Of a stretch of 64,000 nucleotides of DNA, positions 28,878-38,340 are shown in pieces. Under the pieces are notes generated by a model that saw only the letters and a program-made list of their open reading frames with translations, was not told the DNA's origin and made no database searches. Within the stretch, counting starts at the first letter, position 1. Each line of letters starts with the position of its first letter. The stretch lies in assembly GCF_004360155.1 (NCBI RefSeq), contig NZ_SAIS01000011.1, positions 124,001-188,000 on the forward strand, read 5' to 3'. Source of the DNA: Paraglaciecola marina. Lineage in GTDB: Bacteria > Pseudomonadota > Gammaproteobacteria > Enterobacterales > Alteromonadaceae. The position numbers were made by a program, and so were the translations under genes.

Positions 28878-29261
28878 ATGCCTAAATGTGTATGTAGTGG
28901 TGCAATGTTGCAATGTACCTTTGGTGCTGCACCGTCAACCTTAAACGTATTACCCACTAACAAAGTGATGGAAGGTACACCCGGCGCCAATATTATGGAC
29001 TTTATTCCAATCACCAATATTACCCCATTTGGTATGTGTAATGCCCCCACCAATCCAGCAGTCATCGCTACCACTACAGCGGCACTTGGCGTGCCCACTC
29101 CGGCTCCTTGTTTACCAGCCACGACCTCACCATGGATAGCTGGCAATCCGACCGTGTTATTAGCCAATTTCCCAATATTAACCGATAACAGCCAATTATT
29201 ATGCACCTGGTTGGGTGCTATCAGTATCAAACAGCCAGGACAAACAGTTGTCGAGGCATAA
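28878..29261 (+). CDS. DUF4280 PAAR-like tip protein
   Basis: A 127-residue DUF4280 protein, a PAAR-like family that caps spikes. Conserved features include C-S-G-A-M-L-Q-C-T-F-G, N-I-T-P-F-G-M-C, N-P-A-V-I-A-T-T-T-A-A-L-G-V-P-T-P-x-P-C and S-P-W-I-A-G; cysteines are plentiful and may bind metal. No effector domain is attached. It is preceded by CGGAG and follows the VgrG-like gene by 12 bases, the usual spike-tip order. Confidence 0.88.
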   Translation: MPKCVCSGAMLQCTFGAAPSTLNVLPTNKVMEGTPGANIMDFIPITNITPFGMCNAPTNPAVIATTTAALGVPTPAPCLPATTSPWIAGNPTVLLANFPILTDNSQLLCTWLGAISIKQPGQTVVEA

Positions 29262-29322
29262 CACAGAAATCAATCTAACATGCACTCAAATTATTTTAAT
29301 AGTTTTTTACAGAGCACATCTT

Positions 29323-30093
29323 ATGAATAACTTTAAATACTTTTTTTTATTTATCTCATTGGTACTTTTAACAGCTTTAATCTTGGTAGTTATCGATTCG
29401 ACTATCCAATATAACCACTGGATTCTTATTACTCTAACCACCTTATCTGTAACAGTTATCGCTTTCTTTATTTATCTTCAATGGATATCTACTTATTCAG
29501 CGAGAGTAATACTAATTGGAGATCATTATAGTTATTGTGAAGACTTGATTAAGCGATGTGACAATAGCCTAGAAGGTGAACACTTACGTACTCAAATTTT
29601 ACCAGCTTCTTTACTTGAAACAGACTCTCCTAGAGCACGTTACCAGTTGAAAACGCTTAAAGGTTCATTTTTCTTCCCTCCTCGCTTGGTTATTGCAATA
29701 AATTTCGAGCAATTTTTTAAAGCTAACGATGCTGAGAAATTAATCTTAGTCACTAACCTAAACCGAGTTTTAGGGCTATTGAAACATAATAAGCGGAAAC
29801 AACAGATAGACTTAGTATTTACTCAGATGCAGGAGCTAAGTGGTTATAATGAGTTCTCTAACCAATTGAACAAATCTGTACCTTATTCAACTAGCTTGCC
29901 GATAATTCAACAGCTAAAGCAAAACGTGAATACCACACAAGCACTCCTAGACTTCACACCATCAAACTTTATTTTATTTTTAAAATTTAGACATAATTTA
30001 TCGTCATTATCAACCACCATAGATGGCCTAATATCTGATTTGCTACTCGTATCTCAAAAGCCAAAGTCGCTTGTCTATTTCTTCTCACTATGA
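29323..30093 (+). CDS. Short TssM-like inner-membrane protein (truncated or minimal form)
   Basis: Starting at the ATG at 29323 gives 256 residues: two N-terminal membrane helices (about 5-25 and 33-55) and a cytoplasmic domain. The segment I-D-L-V-F-T-Q-M-Q-E-L-S-G-Y-N-E-F resembles the T-K-x-D-x-L-x-G-F-x-E-F motif of the TssM NTPase-like domain, and R-L-V-I-A-I-N-F-E-Q-F-F resembles the strand before it. The Walker A position (L-I-G-D-H-Y-S-Y-C-E) is degenerate. Full TssM has about 1100 residues with a third membrane helix and a periplasmic part; none of that is here, and der follows on the other strand. Either a true minimal anchor or a decayed gene. Confidence 0.5.
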   Translation: MNNFKYFFLFISLVLLTALILVVIDSTIQYNHWILITLTTLSVTVIAFFIYLQWISTYSARVILIGDHYSYCEDLIKRCDNSLEGEHLRTQILPASLLETDSPRARYQLKTLKGSFFFPPRLVIAINFEQFFKANDAEKLILVTNLNRVLGLLKHNKRKQQIDLVFTQMQELSGYNEFSNQLNKSVPYSTSLPIIQQLKQNVNTTQALLDFTPSNFILFLKFRHNLSSLSTTIDGLISDLLLVSQKPKSLVYFFSL

Positions 30094-30197
30094 AGCTAAG
30101 CTTAGTATGAAATAAATTAACAGGTATAGGATTGCCTAGATAGAAGCTTCAAGTACTATCGCTATAAAGCAATTGGCTATCAAATGCTTAAAGCAGG

Positions 30198-31649
30198 CTA
30201 TTTAGATTTTTTATGCATCCGCATTAATTGGCGACGTTTACGTCTTTGAGAATCGTTTAATTGACTATGGTCAGACTCATAAGGGTTAACTGAATCTCGA
30301 AACTCAATTTTTATAGGCGTGCCCATTACTTTTAATGACTTTCTAAAGTAGTTCATCAAGTAACGCTTATATGAATCCGGCAAATCTTTAAGCTGGTTTC
30401 CATGGATAACCACAATAGGCGGGTTATAACCACCAGCATGGGCGTATTTCAACTTAACACGACGGCCGCGCACCATTGGCGGTTGATGATCATCTTGAGC
30501 CATATCCATAATTCGTGTCAGCATAGCCGTATTAATACGTTTTGTCGCTGATGCATAAGCTTCTTGAACCGATTCAAATAAATGCCCTACCCCAGTGCCA
30601 TGTAAAGCAGAGATAAAGTGTAATCGGGCAAAATCGATAAAACCTAAACGCCTATCTAACTCTCGTTTTATTTCGTCTTTAATGTCTTTATCTAAGCCAT
30701 CCCATTTATTTACTGCAACAACTAATGACCGCCCTGCATTTAAGATAAAGCCTAATAAACTCAAATCTTGATCAGTAATACCTTCTTGGGCATCAACCAC
30801 AAACAAGACAACATTGGCTTCTTCGATGGCTTGTAATGTTTTTACAATAGAAAACTTTTCTACAGCTTCAGATATATTGCGCCTTTTTCTTACACCTGCC
30901 GTATCGATGAGTATGTATTCGCGCTCATCTCTTTCCATTGGAATAAAAACACTATCTCGGGTAGTACCAGGTTCGTCATAAACAACCACGCGCTCCTCAC
31001 CTAAAATACGGTTTGTAAGAGTCGACTTGCCCACATTGGGTTTACCAACTATGGCTAGCTTGATAGGTAATGCTTGCAGCTTTTCTAACTGCATAGCTGC
31101 ATCTTCTTCAGTTAGCTCTTCTTCAACCTCTTCTGGGATATGCATATCTGGAAAACGATCAGAAATGGGAACTAAAGTATGTTGCAACAATTGAGTCACG
31201 CCTCGTCCATGGGCTGCGGCAATTTGATTAACAGAACCTAACCCCAAAGCAAAGAAATCAGCACTTTCACTATCACCATCAATGCCATCAACTTTATTCG
31301 CCACAACATAAACTGGCTTATCTTGTTTTCTTAAATGCTCTGCGATACCTTGATCCGCGCCTGTCATGCCTGTGCGAGCATCAACTAAAAACAAGACAAT
31401 ATCTGCTTCAATAATGGCCAAAAGCGACTGTTCCGCCATAGCCATATCAATGCCCTGTTCATCACCGCTTATTCCACCAGTATCCACCACAATAAACTGC
31501 AAACCTTCGTATTTCACTTGGCCATATTTTCTGTCTCTAGTTAGCCCAGGGAAATCTGCAACCAAAGCATCTCGAGTCCGAGTAAGGCGATTAAACAAGG
31601 TTGATTTTCCAACATTAGGACGGCCAACAAGAGCAACAACGGGTAACAT
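30198..31649 (-). CDS. der: Ribosome biogenesis GTPase Der (EngA)
   Basis: Tandem-GTPase factor for 50S subunit maturation. Two G domains each show the P-loop (G-R-P-N-V-G-K-S at about 8 and G-K-P-N-V-G-K-S at about 205), D-T-x-G and N-K-x-D; a C-terminal KH-like domain and a basic tail complete 483 residues. It borders the accessory island on the right and heads the conserved bamB-yfgM-hisS-ispG block, from which it is separated by a terminator. Confidence 0.97.
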   Translation of the reverse strand: MLPVVALVGRPNVGKSTLFNRLTRTRDALVADFPGLTRDRKYGQVKYEGLQFIVVDTGGISGDEQGIDMAMAEQSLLAIIEADIVLFLVDARTGMTGADQGIAEHLRKQDKPVYVVANKVDGIDGDSESADFFALGLGSVNQIAAAHGRGVTQLLQHTLVPISDRFPDMHIPEEVEEELTEEDAAMQLEKLQALPIKLAIVGKPNVGKSTLTNRILGEERVVVYDEPGTTRDSVFIPMERDEREYILIDTAGVRKRRNISEAVEKFSIVKTLQAIEEANVVLFVVDAQEGITDQDLSLLGFILNAGRSLVVAVNKWDGLDKDIKDEIKRELDRRLGFIDFARLHFISALHGTGVGHLFESVQEAYASATKRINTAMLTRIMDMAQDDHQPPMVRGRRVKLKYAHAGGYNPPIVVIHGNQLKDLPDSYKRYLMNYFRKSLKVMGTPIKIEFRDSVNPYESDHSQLNDSQRRKRRQLMRMHKKSK

Positions 31650-31672
31650 AAATTTTTTCCTATAGACAAAAA

Positions 31673-31703
31673 CGGCTTAGAGAACATTAATGTTTCCAAG
31701 CCG
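31673..31703 (-). terminator. Hairpin between bamB and der
   Basis: Inverted repeat cggctt/aagccg with an inner gaaacatt/aatgttct-type pairing, followed on the minus strand by TTTTTGT. It probably ends or attenuates the hisS-yfgM-bamB transcript before der. Confidence 0.65.
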
Positions 31704-31754
31704 CATTAAAACTAACTAAGTTTTTAATCGGAATCGCTCCGATAAATTTAACTC

Positions 31755-33002
31755 TTAAGGGGTTTGCACTGCCACTAACTTACCATCACGAGTTTGTGTA
31801 TAAAGTATACCATCAGCTTCAACGGGAGCATGAAAAATACTTTCATCATCGTCGTCGTCACCAACTTCAAGACGCGCAACTAGGCGACCATCTTCCTTAC
31901 TAAACCAATGTAAATAGCCGTATTCATCACCCGAAACTAGATAATCCCCAATAGGAGTAGCTCCTGTTAGTAGGCGTTTTTTAAGCGCACTTTGGCTCCA
32001 CATTTCAACTCCGTTACGACTATCCAATGCATACAAGGTACTGTTAGCATCCACTAAGTATAATCTTGAACTATCAATGGTCAGACGACGATAAGAATTA
32101 TACTCTCGCTTCCAAATGACACGACCAGTACGCAATTCAACTGCAGCAAGTGAACCATCATATGAAATCACATAAATGATCCCACCTGAAACTAAGGGTT
32201 GACTGTCAATATCAACAATACGCTCTAGCTCTGTTACACCGGTTGCGGCAGAAACAACTTGCTCCCAAGCTGTTTGACCTGACTCTAAAATATTTACCAC
32301 AAGCTTACCGGTTGCGGTACCTATTATTGCTCCACCATTAACTGCAGCGGGTGAAGATACGCCTCTAAGAGACAATGGGGGAACGTCAGACTCAAAAGCC
32401 CATACTTCTTCACCAGTCCCAGCATCTAAAGCAAATACAAAACCTGAGCCGGTATTCACTACCACTACGCCACCTTCTACGGCTGGTGAAGCTAAGACTT
32501 CTCCTTTCACAACTGACTTCCATTTTTGCTCACCGGTATTGGCATCCAACGCTATAACTTCGCCATTTTCAGTGCCAAAAAATACAGTTTCATAAGCAAC
32601 ACTCAGTCCACCAGCAATTTTTGCTGGTGTGCCATCATCCCACAAGTTTGTGATAAAGCTGGTCCAGCTGTTATCTTCAAAAATAGCAAAATTTGTGGAC
32701 CAAACCTCTTTTCCGGTATCTTTCTCAAAAGCTGACACTAAGCCTTGTCGGTTAGCAGCAAACACCTTTTCGTAGGCTACGGCTGGGTGCAATTTTGAAT
32801 AAAACCCATCAATACCATTACCTAAATCTCTAGACCATACGACTGTTGGAGTAAATTTCTGCTCAATAGGTTTTAACCGTCTTATTTCTAATTCTTCATC
32901 ATCATAAAACCAATTTGCTATAGTTGTACAACCGCTTAGCAAGACCACATTAGCTAGCAAAATGCTGAGAATAAAATGCTTCACTCCTGCCACCTTACCC
33001 AT
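31755..33002 (-). CDS. bamB: Outer membrane assembly lipoprotein BamB
   Basis: Beta-propeller lipoprotein of the BAM complex that assists insertion of outer membrane proteins. The lipobox L-S-G-C places the acylated Cys at residue 25. Repeated blades with PQQ-like motifs (G-x-x-x-A-L-D-A-x-T-G-x-x-x-W) run through the protein, for example D-A-N-T-G-E-Q-K-W and D-A-G-T-G-E-E-V-W. Length 415 is slightly above E. coli. Overlaps yfgM by 8 bases, as in the conserved operon. Confidence 0.95.
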   Translation of the reverse strand: MGKVAGVKHFILSILLANVVLLSGCTTIANWFYDDEELEIRRLKPIEQKFTPTVVWSRDLGNGIDGFYSKLHPAVAYEKVFAANRQGLVSAFEKDTGKEVWSTNFAIFEDNSWTSFITNLWDDGTPAKIAGGLSVAYETVFFGTENGEVIALDANTGEQKWKSVVKGEVLASPAVEGGVVVVNTGSGFVFALDAGTGEEVWAFESDVPPLSLRGVSSPAAVNGGAIIGTATGKLVVNILESGQTAWEQVVSAATGVTELERIVDIDSQPLVSGGIIYVISYDGSLAAVELRTGRVIWKREYNSYRRLTIDSSRLYLVDANSTLYALDSRNGVEMWSQSALKKRLLTGATPIGDYLVSGDEYGYLHWFSKEDGRLVARLEVGDDDDDESIFHAPVEADGILYTQTRDGKLVAVQTP

Positions 33003-33618
33003 TTGCTGCTACGGCTAAATTATCCAGCTTCATTTTTAATACTTGATCCCGCTGACCATTTTCTAATGCTGAACTATAGGCAGCTCGCGCTTTATCAAAT
33101 AATTGTTGTGCTAAATAGGCGTCACCTTTTATCTCTAAAGATTGACTTTTAAACGCGTCTGCTGTGACTTTGTCTGCACTGCTAATTGCTAAATCAAACT
33201 CACCTTGTGCAAGCTGTATCCTCGCCAAACGAAGTCGAGCCACAAATTGAACTGTAGATAACTCAGCATTATTAGCAACAAACTCAAGTTGTTTTGCAGC
33301 TTCTGTAAAGTCCTCTCTTTCAGCTGCCTTTTGTGCAACTTCCAAAGCCATTAAAGTTGCATACCCAGTACCTGCATGCTCATCAAGGTAAACTTTGGCT
33401 TCTGTAAATCCTTTTTCATCTTGAGCAAGTTTTACTGTTGCAGTTTCATATGCCGTCGAGGCTTGTTCTTTAGTCGCTATTTGTGAGTCATTGTAATAGC
33501 GCCAGCCATAGAGGCCACCTAATCCAAGAACAGCACCAATAATTAAGGCACTACCATTTTCTTTCCAAAAGCGTTTAATGGCTTCAACTTGTTGTTCTTC
33601 TGTTTCGTATTGTTCCAT
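32995..33618 (-). CDS. yfgM: YfgM, ancillary SecYEG/PpiD-associated TPR protein
   Basis: Inner membrane protein with a short cytoplasmic N-terminus, one membrane helix (about residues 22-42) and a periplasmic TPR-like helical domain. YfgM works with PpiD near the Sec translocon to pass on secreted proteins; ppiD is also in this window at 40506. I start at the ATG at 33618, with AGAGG upstream, rather than the GTG one codon earlier. 207 residues match the family. Confidence 0.93.
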   Translation of the reverse strand: MEQYETEEQQVEAIKRFWKENGSALIIGAVLGLGGLYGWRYYNDSQIATKEQASTAYETATVKLAQDEKGFTEAKVYLDEHAGTGYATLMALEVAQKAAEREDFTEAAKQLEFVANNAELSTVQFVARLRLARIQLAQGEFDLAISSADKVTADAFKSQSLEIKGDAYLAQQLFDKARAAYSSALENGQRDQVLKMKLDNLAVAANG

Positions 33619-33701
33619 CACCCATTCCTCTTACTACATGGTCATCTTAAGAAGATAACACTATTATTAAATCGATAATTTTGTAAAACTAACTTTTACA
33701 A

Positions 33702-34982
33702 TTAGTACGTAAAAATCTTTTTCATAAAACCAGCCAACTCATCACTTTTTACTAACTGTTGAGGTTGCTGTTCTCGTAAATATTTAATCGCGACTTGCTG
33801 TGTTTCTTTTTCAGTTTCACCAATAACCAATGCCAACGTCGCACCACTGTTATCAGCTCGCTTCATTTGTTTCTTAAAGTTACCACCACCATTGTGGTTC
33901 ATTACTTTCAGCTGCGGTATGGCATCTCGCAATGCTTCACCTACTTGTCTGGCATATAACTCAACAGACTCCTCCATTGCTGTAATATATACATCAACAG
34001 AAGGCGCTATATTTTTATCTAACTCTAATGTTTGCAACATCAAAATCAAACGCTCTAAGCCCATAGCAAATCCGACACCTTGTGTCGATTTACCACCTAA
34101 CTGCTCAACTAAACCGTCGTAACGGCCACCGGCGCATACAGTGCCTTGTGAACCTAAGGTGTCTGTCACCCATTCAAAAACAGTACGGTTGTAGTAGTCT
34201 AATCCTCGAACCAGAGCTGGATTAACTCGATATTGGATACCAAAGCTGTCTAATCGTTCACATAAACCTTTAAAATGTTTTTCAGACTCTTCATCAAGGC
34301 AATCTATTAATTTAGGTGCATCTTTTACTGCATCCTGTACCTGTGGATTTTTACTATCTAAAACCCTTAATGGATTAGTCTCTAAACGGCGTAAGCTATC
34401 TTCATCTAACAACTCTTTTCGCTCGTTCAAATACGACACAAGCTTTACTTTATATGCCGCTCTGGCTTCTGCAGATCCTAAAGAATTAATTTCTAAGGTT
34501 ACATGTTGGCTGATACCAAATTTTTTCCATAATCTTGCACTTAGTAGAATGACTTCTGCGTCGATGTCAGGTCCCGCCAACCCAAACACTTCAACGCCAA
34601 ACTGGTGAAATTGTCTATAGCGCCCTTTTTGAGGGCGTTCATGACGAAACATTTGACCTAAATACCAAAGACGCTGTTGTTGATTATACAAGAGGCCATG
34701 TTCATTACCGGCTCTAACTACGCTAGCAGTCCCTTCAGGACGCAATGTAAGGCTATCTAAATTACGATCAGAAAAAGTGTACATTTCCTTTTCTACTATA
34801 TCGGTCACTTCACCAATAGATCGTTTAAACAAATCAGTACTTTCTACAATAGGTGTGCGAATTTCGTTATAGCCATAACTCGCTACAACTTGGCGGATAG
34901 TAGATTCTACAAATTGCCAGAGCCCAGAATCGGTGGGTAAGCAATCGTTCATTCCTCGAATAGCCTGTATTTGTTTTGACAC
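33702..34982 (-). CDS. hisS: Histidyl-tRNA synthetase
   Basis: Charges tRNA-His. Class II motifs are visible: motif 2 ([16 protein letters not shown]) and the His-specific L-V-R-G-L-D-Y-Y and A-G-G-R-Y-D-G-L, then the C-terminal anticodon-binding domain. I choose GTG at 34982 as start, giving [13 protein letters not shown], which aligns with the usual start and has GAGAG upstream; a TTG at 35000 would add six residues without a ribosome site. 426 residues. Confidence 0.95.
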   Translation of the reverse strand: MSKQIQAIRGMNDCLPTDSGLWQFVESTIRQVVASYGYNEIRTPIVESTDLFKRSIGEVTDIVEKEMYTFSDRNLDSLTLRPEGTASVVRAGNEHGLLYNQQQRLWYLGQMFRHERPQKGRYRQFHQFGVEVFGLAGPDIDAEVILLSARLWKKFGISQHVTLEINSLGSAEARAAYKVKLVSYLNERKELLDEDSLRRLETNPLRVLDSKNPQVQDAVKDAPKLIDCLDEESEKHFKGLCERLDSFGIQYRVNPALVRGLDYYNRTVFEWVTDTLGSQGTVCAGGRYDGLVEQLGGKSTQGVGFAMGLERLILMLQTLELDKNIAPSVDVYITAMEESVELYARQVGEALRDAIPQLKVMNHNGGGNFKKQMKRADNSGATLALVIGETEKETQQVAIKYLREQQPQQLVKSDELAGFMKKIFTY

Positions 34983-35013
34983 TGAAATGTATTCTCTCAA
35001 GCAGTAATTAAAA

Positions 35014-35037
35014 AAAGCCCCGCATTATAGGGACTTT
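35014..35037 (-). terminator. Terminator after ispG
   Basis: On the minus strand AAAGTCCC pairs with GGGGCTTT (one G-U) across an 8-base loop, followed by a run of seven T. It lies between ispG and hisS and would end the rlmN/pilF/rodZ/ispG transcript. Confidence 0.78.
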
Positions 35038-35104
35038 AATCAGAAACGTAAAATTTTGATGCAGAAAAATAGTCTAAATATAGTGACTTTCACTGAATTA
35101 AAGA

Positions 35105-36223
35105 CTAACTAAGCTGTTTAACTGCTATTTGGCTCTTCTCTTCAATACGGCTAGCTTTAGCACGAATTCGTCTTTCAAGTTGATCGACTAAATCACTATT
35201 ATTTAAACGTTCTTTTTGACGTTTCCCATCCAAGTAGAAACCACTCATATTCCGAGCTCCTGTTAAACCTAGATCAGACACTTCAGCTTCCCCTGGGCCG
35301 TTAACAACACAGCCAATTATTGAGACATCCATAGGCGTTAATAAGTCTTCGAGGCGCTCTTCAAGGGCGTTCACTGTATTTATTACGTCAAACTCCTGTC
35401 TAGAACAGCTCGGACAAGCAATAAAATTAATTCCACGAGAACGTATCCTCAAAGACTTTAAAATATCAAAACCCACTTTTATTTCTTCTACTGGATCTGC
35501 CGCTAAAGAAATTCGAATGGTGTCCCCTATCCCTTCTGCTAACAACATTCCCAAGCCAACAGAACTTTTTACCGCTCCAGCTCTAATACCTCCAGCCTCG
35601 GTTATCCCTAAATGTAAAGGTTGCTCTATTTGCTTAGCCAACTCTCGATATGCGCCCACCGCTAAAAATACGTCTGAGGCTTTAACACTCACTTTAAATT
35701 GATCAAAATTTAATTTATCTAGTATATCTACATGGCGCATTGCTGATTCAACTAACGCAGCTGGTGTTGGCTCACCATATTTTTCTTGTAGTTCTTTTTC
35801 TAACGACCCTCCATTCACTCCAATACGAATAGGAATATTTTTATCTTTTGCACAATCAACCACAGATCTAACTCGGTCCATGCTGCCAATATTTCCGGGG
35901 TTGATTCTAAGGCAGTCAACTCCATACTCTGCAACCTTTAACGCGATACGATAATCAAAGTGTATATCGGCAATTAGTGGTACTGAAACTTGTTGCTTAA
36001 TTAGCTTAAATGCTTCGGCTGCATCCATAGTGGGTACAGAAACACGCACGATCTCACCGCCAACAGCTTGGATTCTATTGATTTGGGCAACTGTCTTTTC
36101 AACATCTGTGGTTAAAGTGTTTGTCATAGACTGCACGGCTATAGGTGCACCATCACCGATAGGAACCTTGCCTACGTTGATACGTTTTGATTTACGACGT
36201 TTTATAGGAGATTCTGCAAACAT
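35105..36223 (-). CDS. ispG: 4-hydroxy-3-methylbut-2-en-1-yl diphosphate synthase (IspG)
   Basis: Iron-sulphur enzyme of the MEP isoprenoid pathway, converting MEcPP to HMBPP. Cluster ligands are seen in C-P-S-C-S-R and C-V-V-N-G-P-G-E; the TIM-barrel start has [10 protein letters not shown]. Length 372 matches the bacterial short form. It follows rodZ by 18 bases in the conserved pilF-rodZ-ispG order. Confidence 0.97.
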   Translation of the reverse strand: MFAESPIKRRKSKRINVGKVPIGDGAPIAVQSMTNTLTTDVEKTVAQINRIQAVGGEIVRVSVPTMDAAEAFKLIKQQVSVPLIADIHFDYRIALKVAEYGVDCLRINPGNIGSMDRVRSVVDCAKDKNIPIRIGVNGGSLEKELQEKYGEPTPAALVESAMRHVDILDKLNFDQFKVSVKASDVFLAVGAYRELAKQIEQPLHLGITEAGGIRAGAVKSSVGLGMLLAEGIGDTIRISLAADPVEEIKVGFDILKSLRIRSRGINFIACPSCSRQEFDVINTVNALEERLEDLLTPMDVSIIGCVVNGPGEAEVSDLGLTGARNMSGFYLDGKRQKERLNNSDLVDQLERRIRAKASRIEEKSQIAVKQLS

Positions 36224-36241
36224 AATAGTAACTAAGCTCGG

Positions 36242-37153
36242 TTATTCTGAAAGGGGTAAATTAAACTTGGCAATGTTTCCTGGAGTCAAGAAAGACAAAT
36301 CAACGGCCTCTCCAGCATAGCTAATCTTTACAGCCTCTGACGCCCCCAAGGTAACGGTGAAAGGTGGAATACCAGAAACAGGCATTACTCGCCCTTTAAC
36401 TTTGACACCATAAGCAATATTCTCACCCGTTGCGTCAGAAAGGTTCATCCAACAATCTCCAGAAAACTCAAATATCAATTCAACCGGTGCCACTGCTTCA
36501 TCTTTAGAAACATCTATATTTTCAGTAGAGCTTTCTAACTTTTCGATGACATTTACAGTCGTTTCTTCTATAGCTTCTTGAGGGACAGTTAACTGGTTAT
36601 CGTTTAAAACAGAGTCAGAAATGTTTTCTAGGTTTGAGTCTAATTCGTTTTCAACGCTTAGGGTTCTTTCAGTTTTGAGAGCATCTGGGTCTTGTTGCTC
36701 TGCTTGACTGATTGAAGGTTGTATAGGTAATGTTAAAGGTTCAGAAGTGTCTTTATCTTGCTGAAACCACCATATAACCACTAAAGCAATCACTACCAAT
36801 ATGACTAAATATGTAAGTAACATTAACTTGTCATCATTTGCTTGATTTGCAACTCGCCTTGAAAAGCTCTTTACCTTAGCAGGCTCTTTATTCTGGGTAT
36901 TTACATTATCAAACGCTGCTAAAACCTCAACTTCTGAAACTTGAACTTGCTTGGCGTAAAGTTTGATATACCCCCGTAAAAAGGTAAGCGAAATATCTAG
37001 CTCATAATTATCGCCTTCGATATCCTCTATCAGACTTTTTTTCAAGCAGACTTTGTCTGCAATATCCTGTATGGATAAGTTTGCTCGTTCACGGGCTTCT
37101 TTTAATAATTGACCAGGGCCTTTAACCACCTGCTCTTCTTGTTCTTCACTCAT
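36242..37153 (-). CDS. rodZ: Cytoskeletal protein RodZ
   Basis: Links MreB filaments to the envelope and helps set rod shape. It has an N-terminal helix-turn-helix domain (about residues 12-80, G-Q-L-L-K-E-A-R-E-R-A-N-L-S), one membrane helix (about 105-123), an acidic Ser/Thr-rich periplasmic linker and a C-terminal DUF4115 beta domain (F-S-G-D-C-W-M-N-L-S-D-A). I use the ATG at 37153; a TTG at 37171 overlapping pilF is possible. 303 residues. Confidence 0.93.
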   Translation of the reverse strand: MSEEQEEQVVKGPGQLLKEARERANLSIQDIADKVCLKKSLIEDIEGDNYELDISLTFLRGYIKLYAKQVQVSEVEVLAAFDNVNTQNKEPAKVKSFSRRVANQANDDKLMLLTYLVILVVIALVVIWWFQQDKDTSEPLTLPIQPSISQAEQQDPDALKTERTLSVENELDSNLENISDSVLNDNQLTVPQEAIEETTVNVIEKLESSTENIDVSKDEAVAPVELIFEFSGDCWMNLSDATGENIAYGVKVKGRVMPVSGIPPFTVTLGASEAVKISYAGEAVDLSFLTPGNIAKFNLPLSE

Positions 37154-37163
37154 ATTTATATTT

Positions 37164-38303
37164 TTACTCAACGGTGACCGGCTTAACTAAAGAGAGTCGC
37201 ATACCATTATAAATTTCAGATTCATCTGCTAAATTGTTCCATTCTACCAGCGTTTGCATTTTGATGTTGTATTGCAGAGATATCCTGTAGAGATTTTCAC
37301 CGCGCTTGACTACGTGGTATGTAAGTTTGGAGGCCTCTTTAACATCACTTTCAACCTTAGCGGGAATAACTGTACTTGAAGCTTTGGGTAAGGTGTCTTG
37401 AGGCTCATTTATTACTTTATTATGCAATTCATTATTTTGCTGGTCATTTGAAACATAAGAAGTAATGGTTTGCTTTATAGGGACAACTTTATTTTTATTG
37501 AGAAGAGCCGTATCTGATGACTGTATCTTTCTTTCAACCGCATCTCTTTTACTTTTTAGAAACTCTAATGTTAAAGGGTTACTAGGATACAATTGAATCA
37601 GCATATCTGAATAGCCTTTCGCGACACTATAATTGCCTAAGCCATTTTCAATCGACACCGCCATAATTAGGCTTTGAGGGGTTACACGAGACACCTTTTC
37701 ATAACGTTTGAAAACATCTTGTGCCTCGGCCCATTGCTGGGTATCAATAAGTGCCTGAGTAAGTAGATACAGGCTATGAGAACGGGAAGGCTGATGATTA
37801 ACTGCACTTCTAAAGTATTGGACAGCTTCTTCGGGTCGACCCTGGCTTTGACTACACAAAGCTAAATTTTCGTAAGTCTGAGCACTTAGATTATAACTGC
37901 TGCTGTTCACTGCCTTTAAAAAATACTCTTTCGCTTTTTCGTATTTACCATTTTGGCATAAAAAAGCACCATATGTATTAGCAATGTCAGCATTATTTGG
38001 TTCCAGATCCATAGCATATTGATAGGCCTCTTCGGCTTGCTCTAACTCACCTACATTTTGATAATAATAAGCCATCGCATAATTTGCATCTGCTGATCTC
38101 GGTGCAAACTCTAATGCTTTATCTAAATTAAATTTAGCACTACTGAAGTTTCCGTTTTTAAGATAAGTTAACCCTAAAGAAACACGATTTTCAGCCGCCT
38201 TGTCACGATCAAAACCTTTTTGAACAGTACCAGGACCTGTCTGGGTTACGCACCCACTAAGTAAAATTAGTATTGTAAAACTAACGCTAATTACTTTAAT
38301 CAT
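37164..38303 (-). CDS. pilF: Type IV pilus biogenesis lipoprotein PilF/PilW with C-terminal LysM domain
   Basis: Outer membrane pilotin that helps the PilQ secretin multimerise. Lipobox L-S-G-C at residue 18, then about six TPR repeats (for example A-D-A-N-Y-A-M-A-Y-Y-Y-Q-N-V-G-E). Standard PilF is about 250 residues; this one has 379, with a linker and a C-terminal LysM-type domain (Y-H-V-V-K-R-G-E-N-L-Y-R-I-S, about 330-375) that should bind peptidoglycan. The operon order with rodZ and ispG is conserved. Confidence 0.9.
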   Translation of the reverse strand: MIKVISVSFTILILLSGCVTQTGPGTVQKGFDRDKAAENRVSLGLTYLKNGNFSSAKFNLDKALEFAPRSADANYAMAYYYQNVGELEQAEEAYQYAMDLEPNNADIANTYGAFLCQNGKYEKAKEYFLKAVNSSSYNLSAQTYENLALCSQSQGRPEEAVQYFRSAVNHQPSRSHSLYLLTQALIDTQQWAEAQDVFKRYEKVSRVTPQSLIMAVSIENGLGNYSVAKGYSDMLIQLYPSNPLTLEFLKSKRDAVERKIQSSDTALLNKNKVVPIKQTITSYVSNDQQNNELHNKVINEPQDTLPKASSTVIPAKVESDVKEASKLTYHVVKRGENLYRISLQYNIKMQTLVEWNNLADESEIYNGMRLSLVKPVTVE

Positions 38304-38340
38304 ATTTTTATTAGAGCCTATTTTTTATAACTAATGAATA

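Noticed and set aside
28862-29230. 122-residue frame on the minus strand
   Set aside because: Antisense to the DUF4280 gene, which has clear family motifs on the plus strand.
29215-29322. Upstream extension of the TssM-like protein
   Set aside because: It would overlap the DUF4280 gene and puts a polar segment before the first membrane helix; the ATG at 29323 opens directly into the helix.
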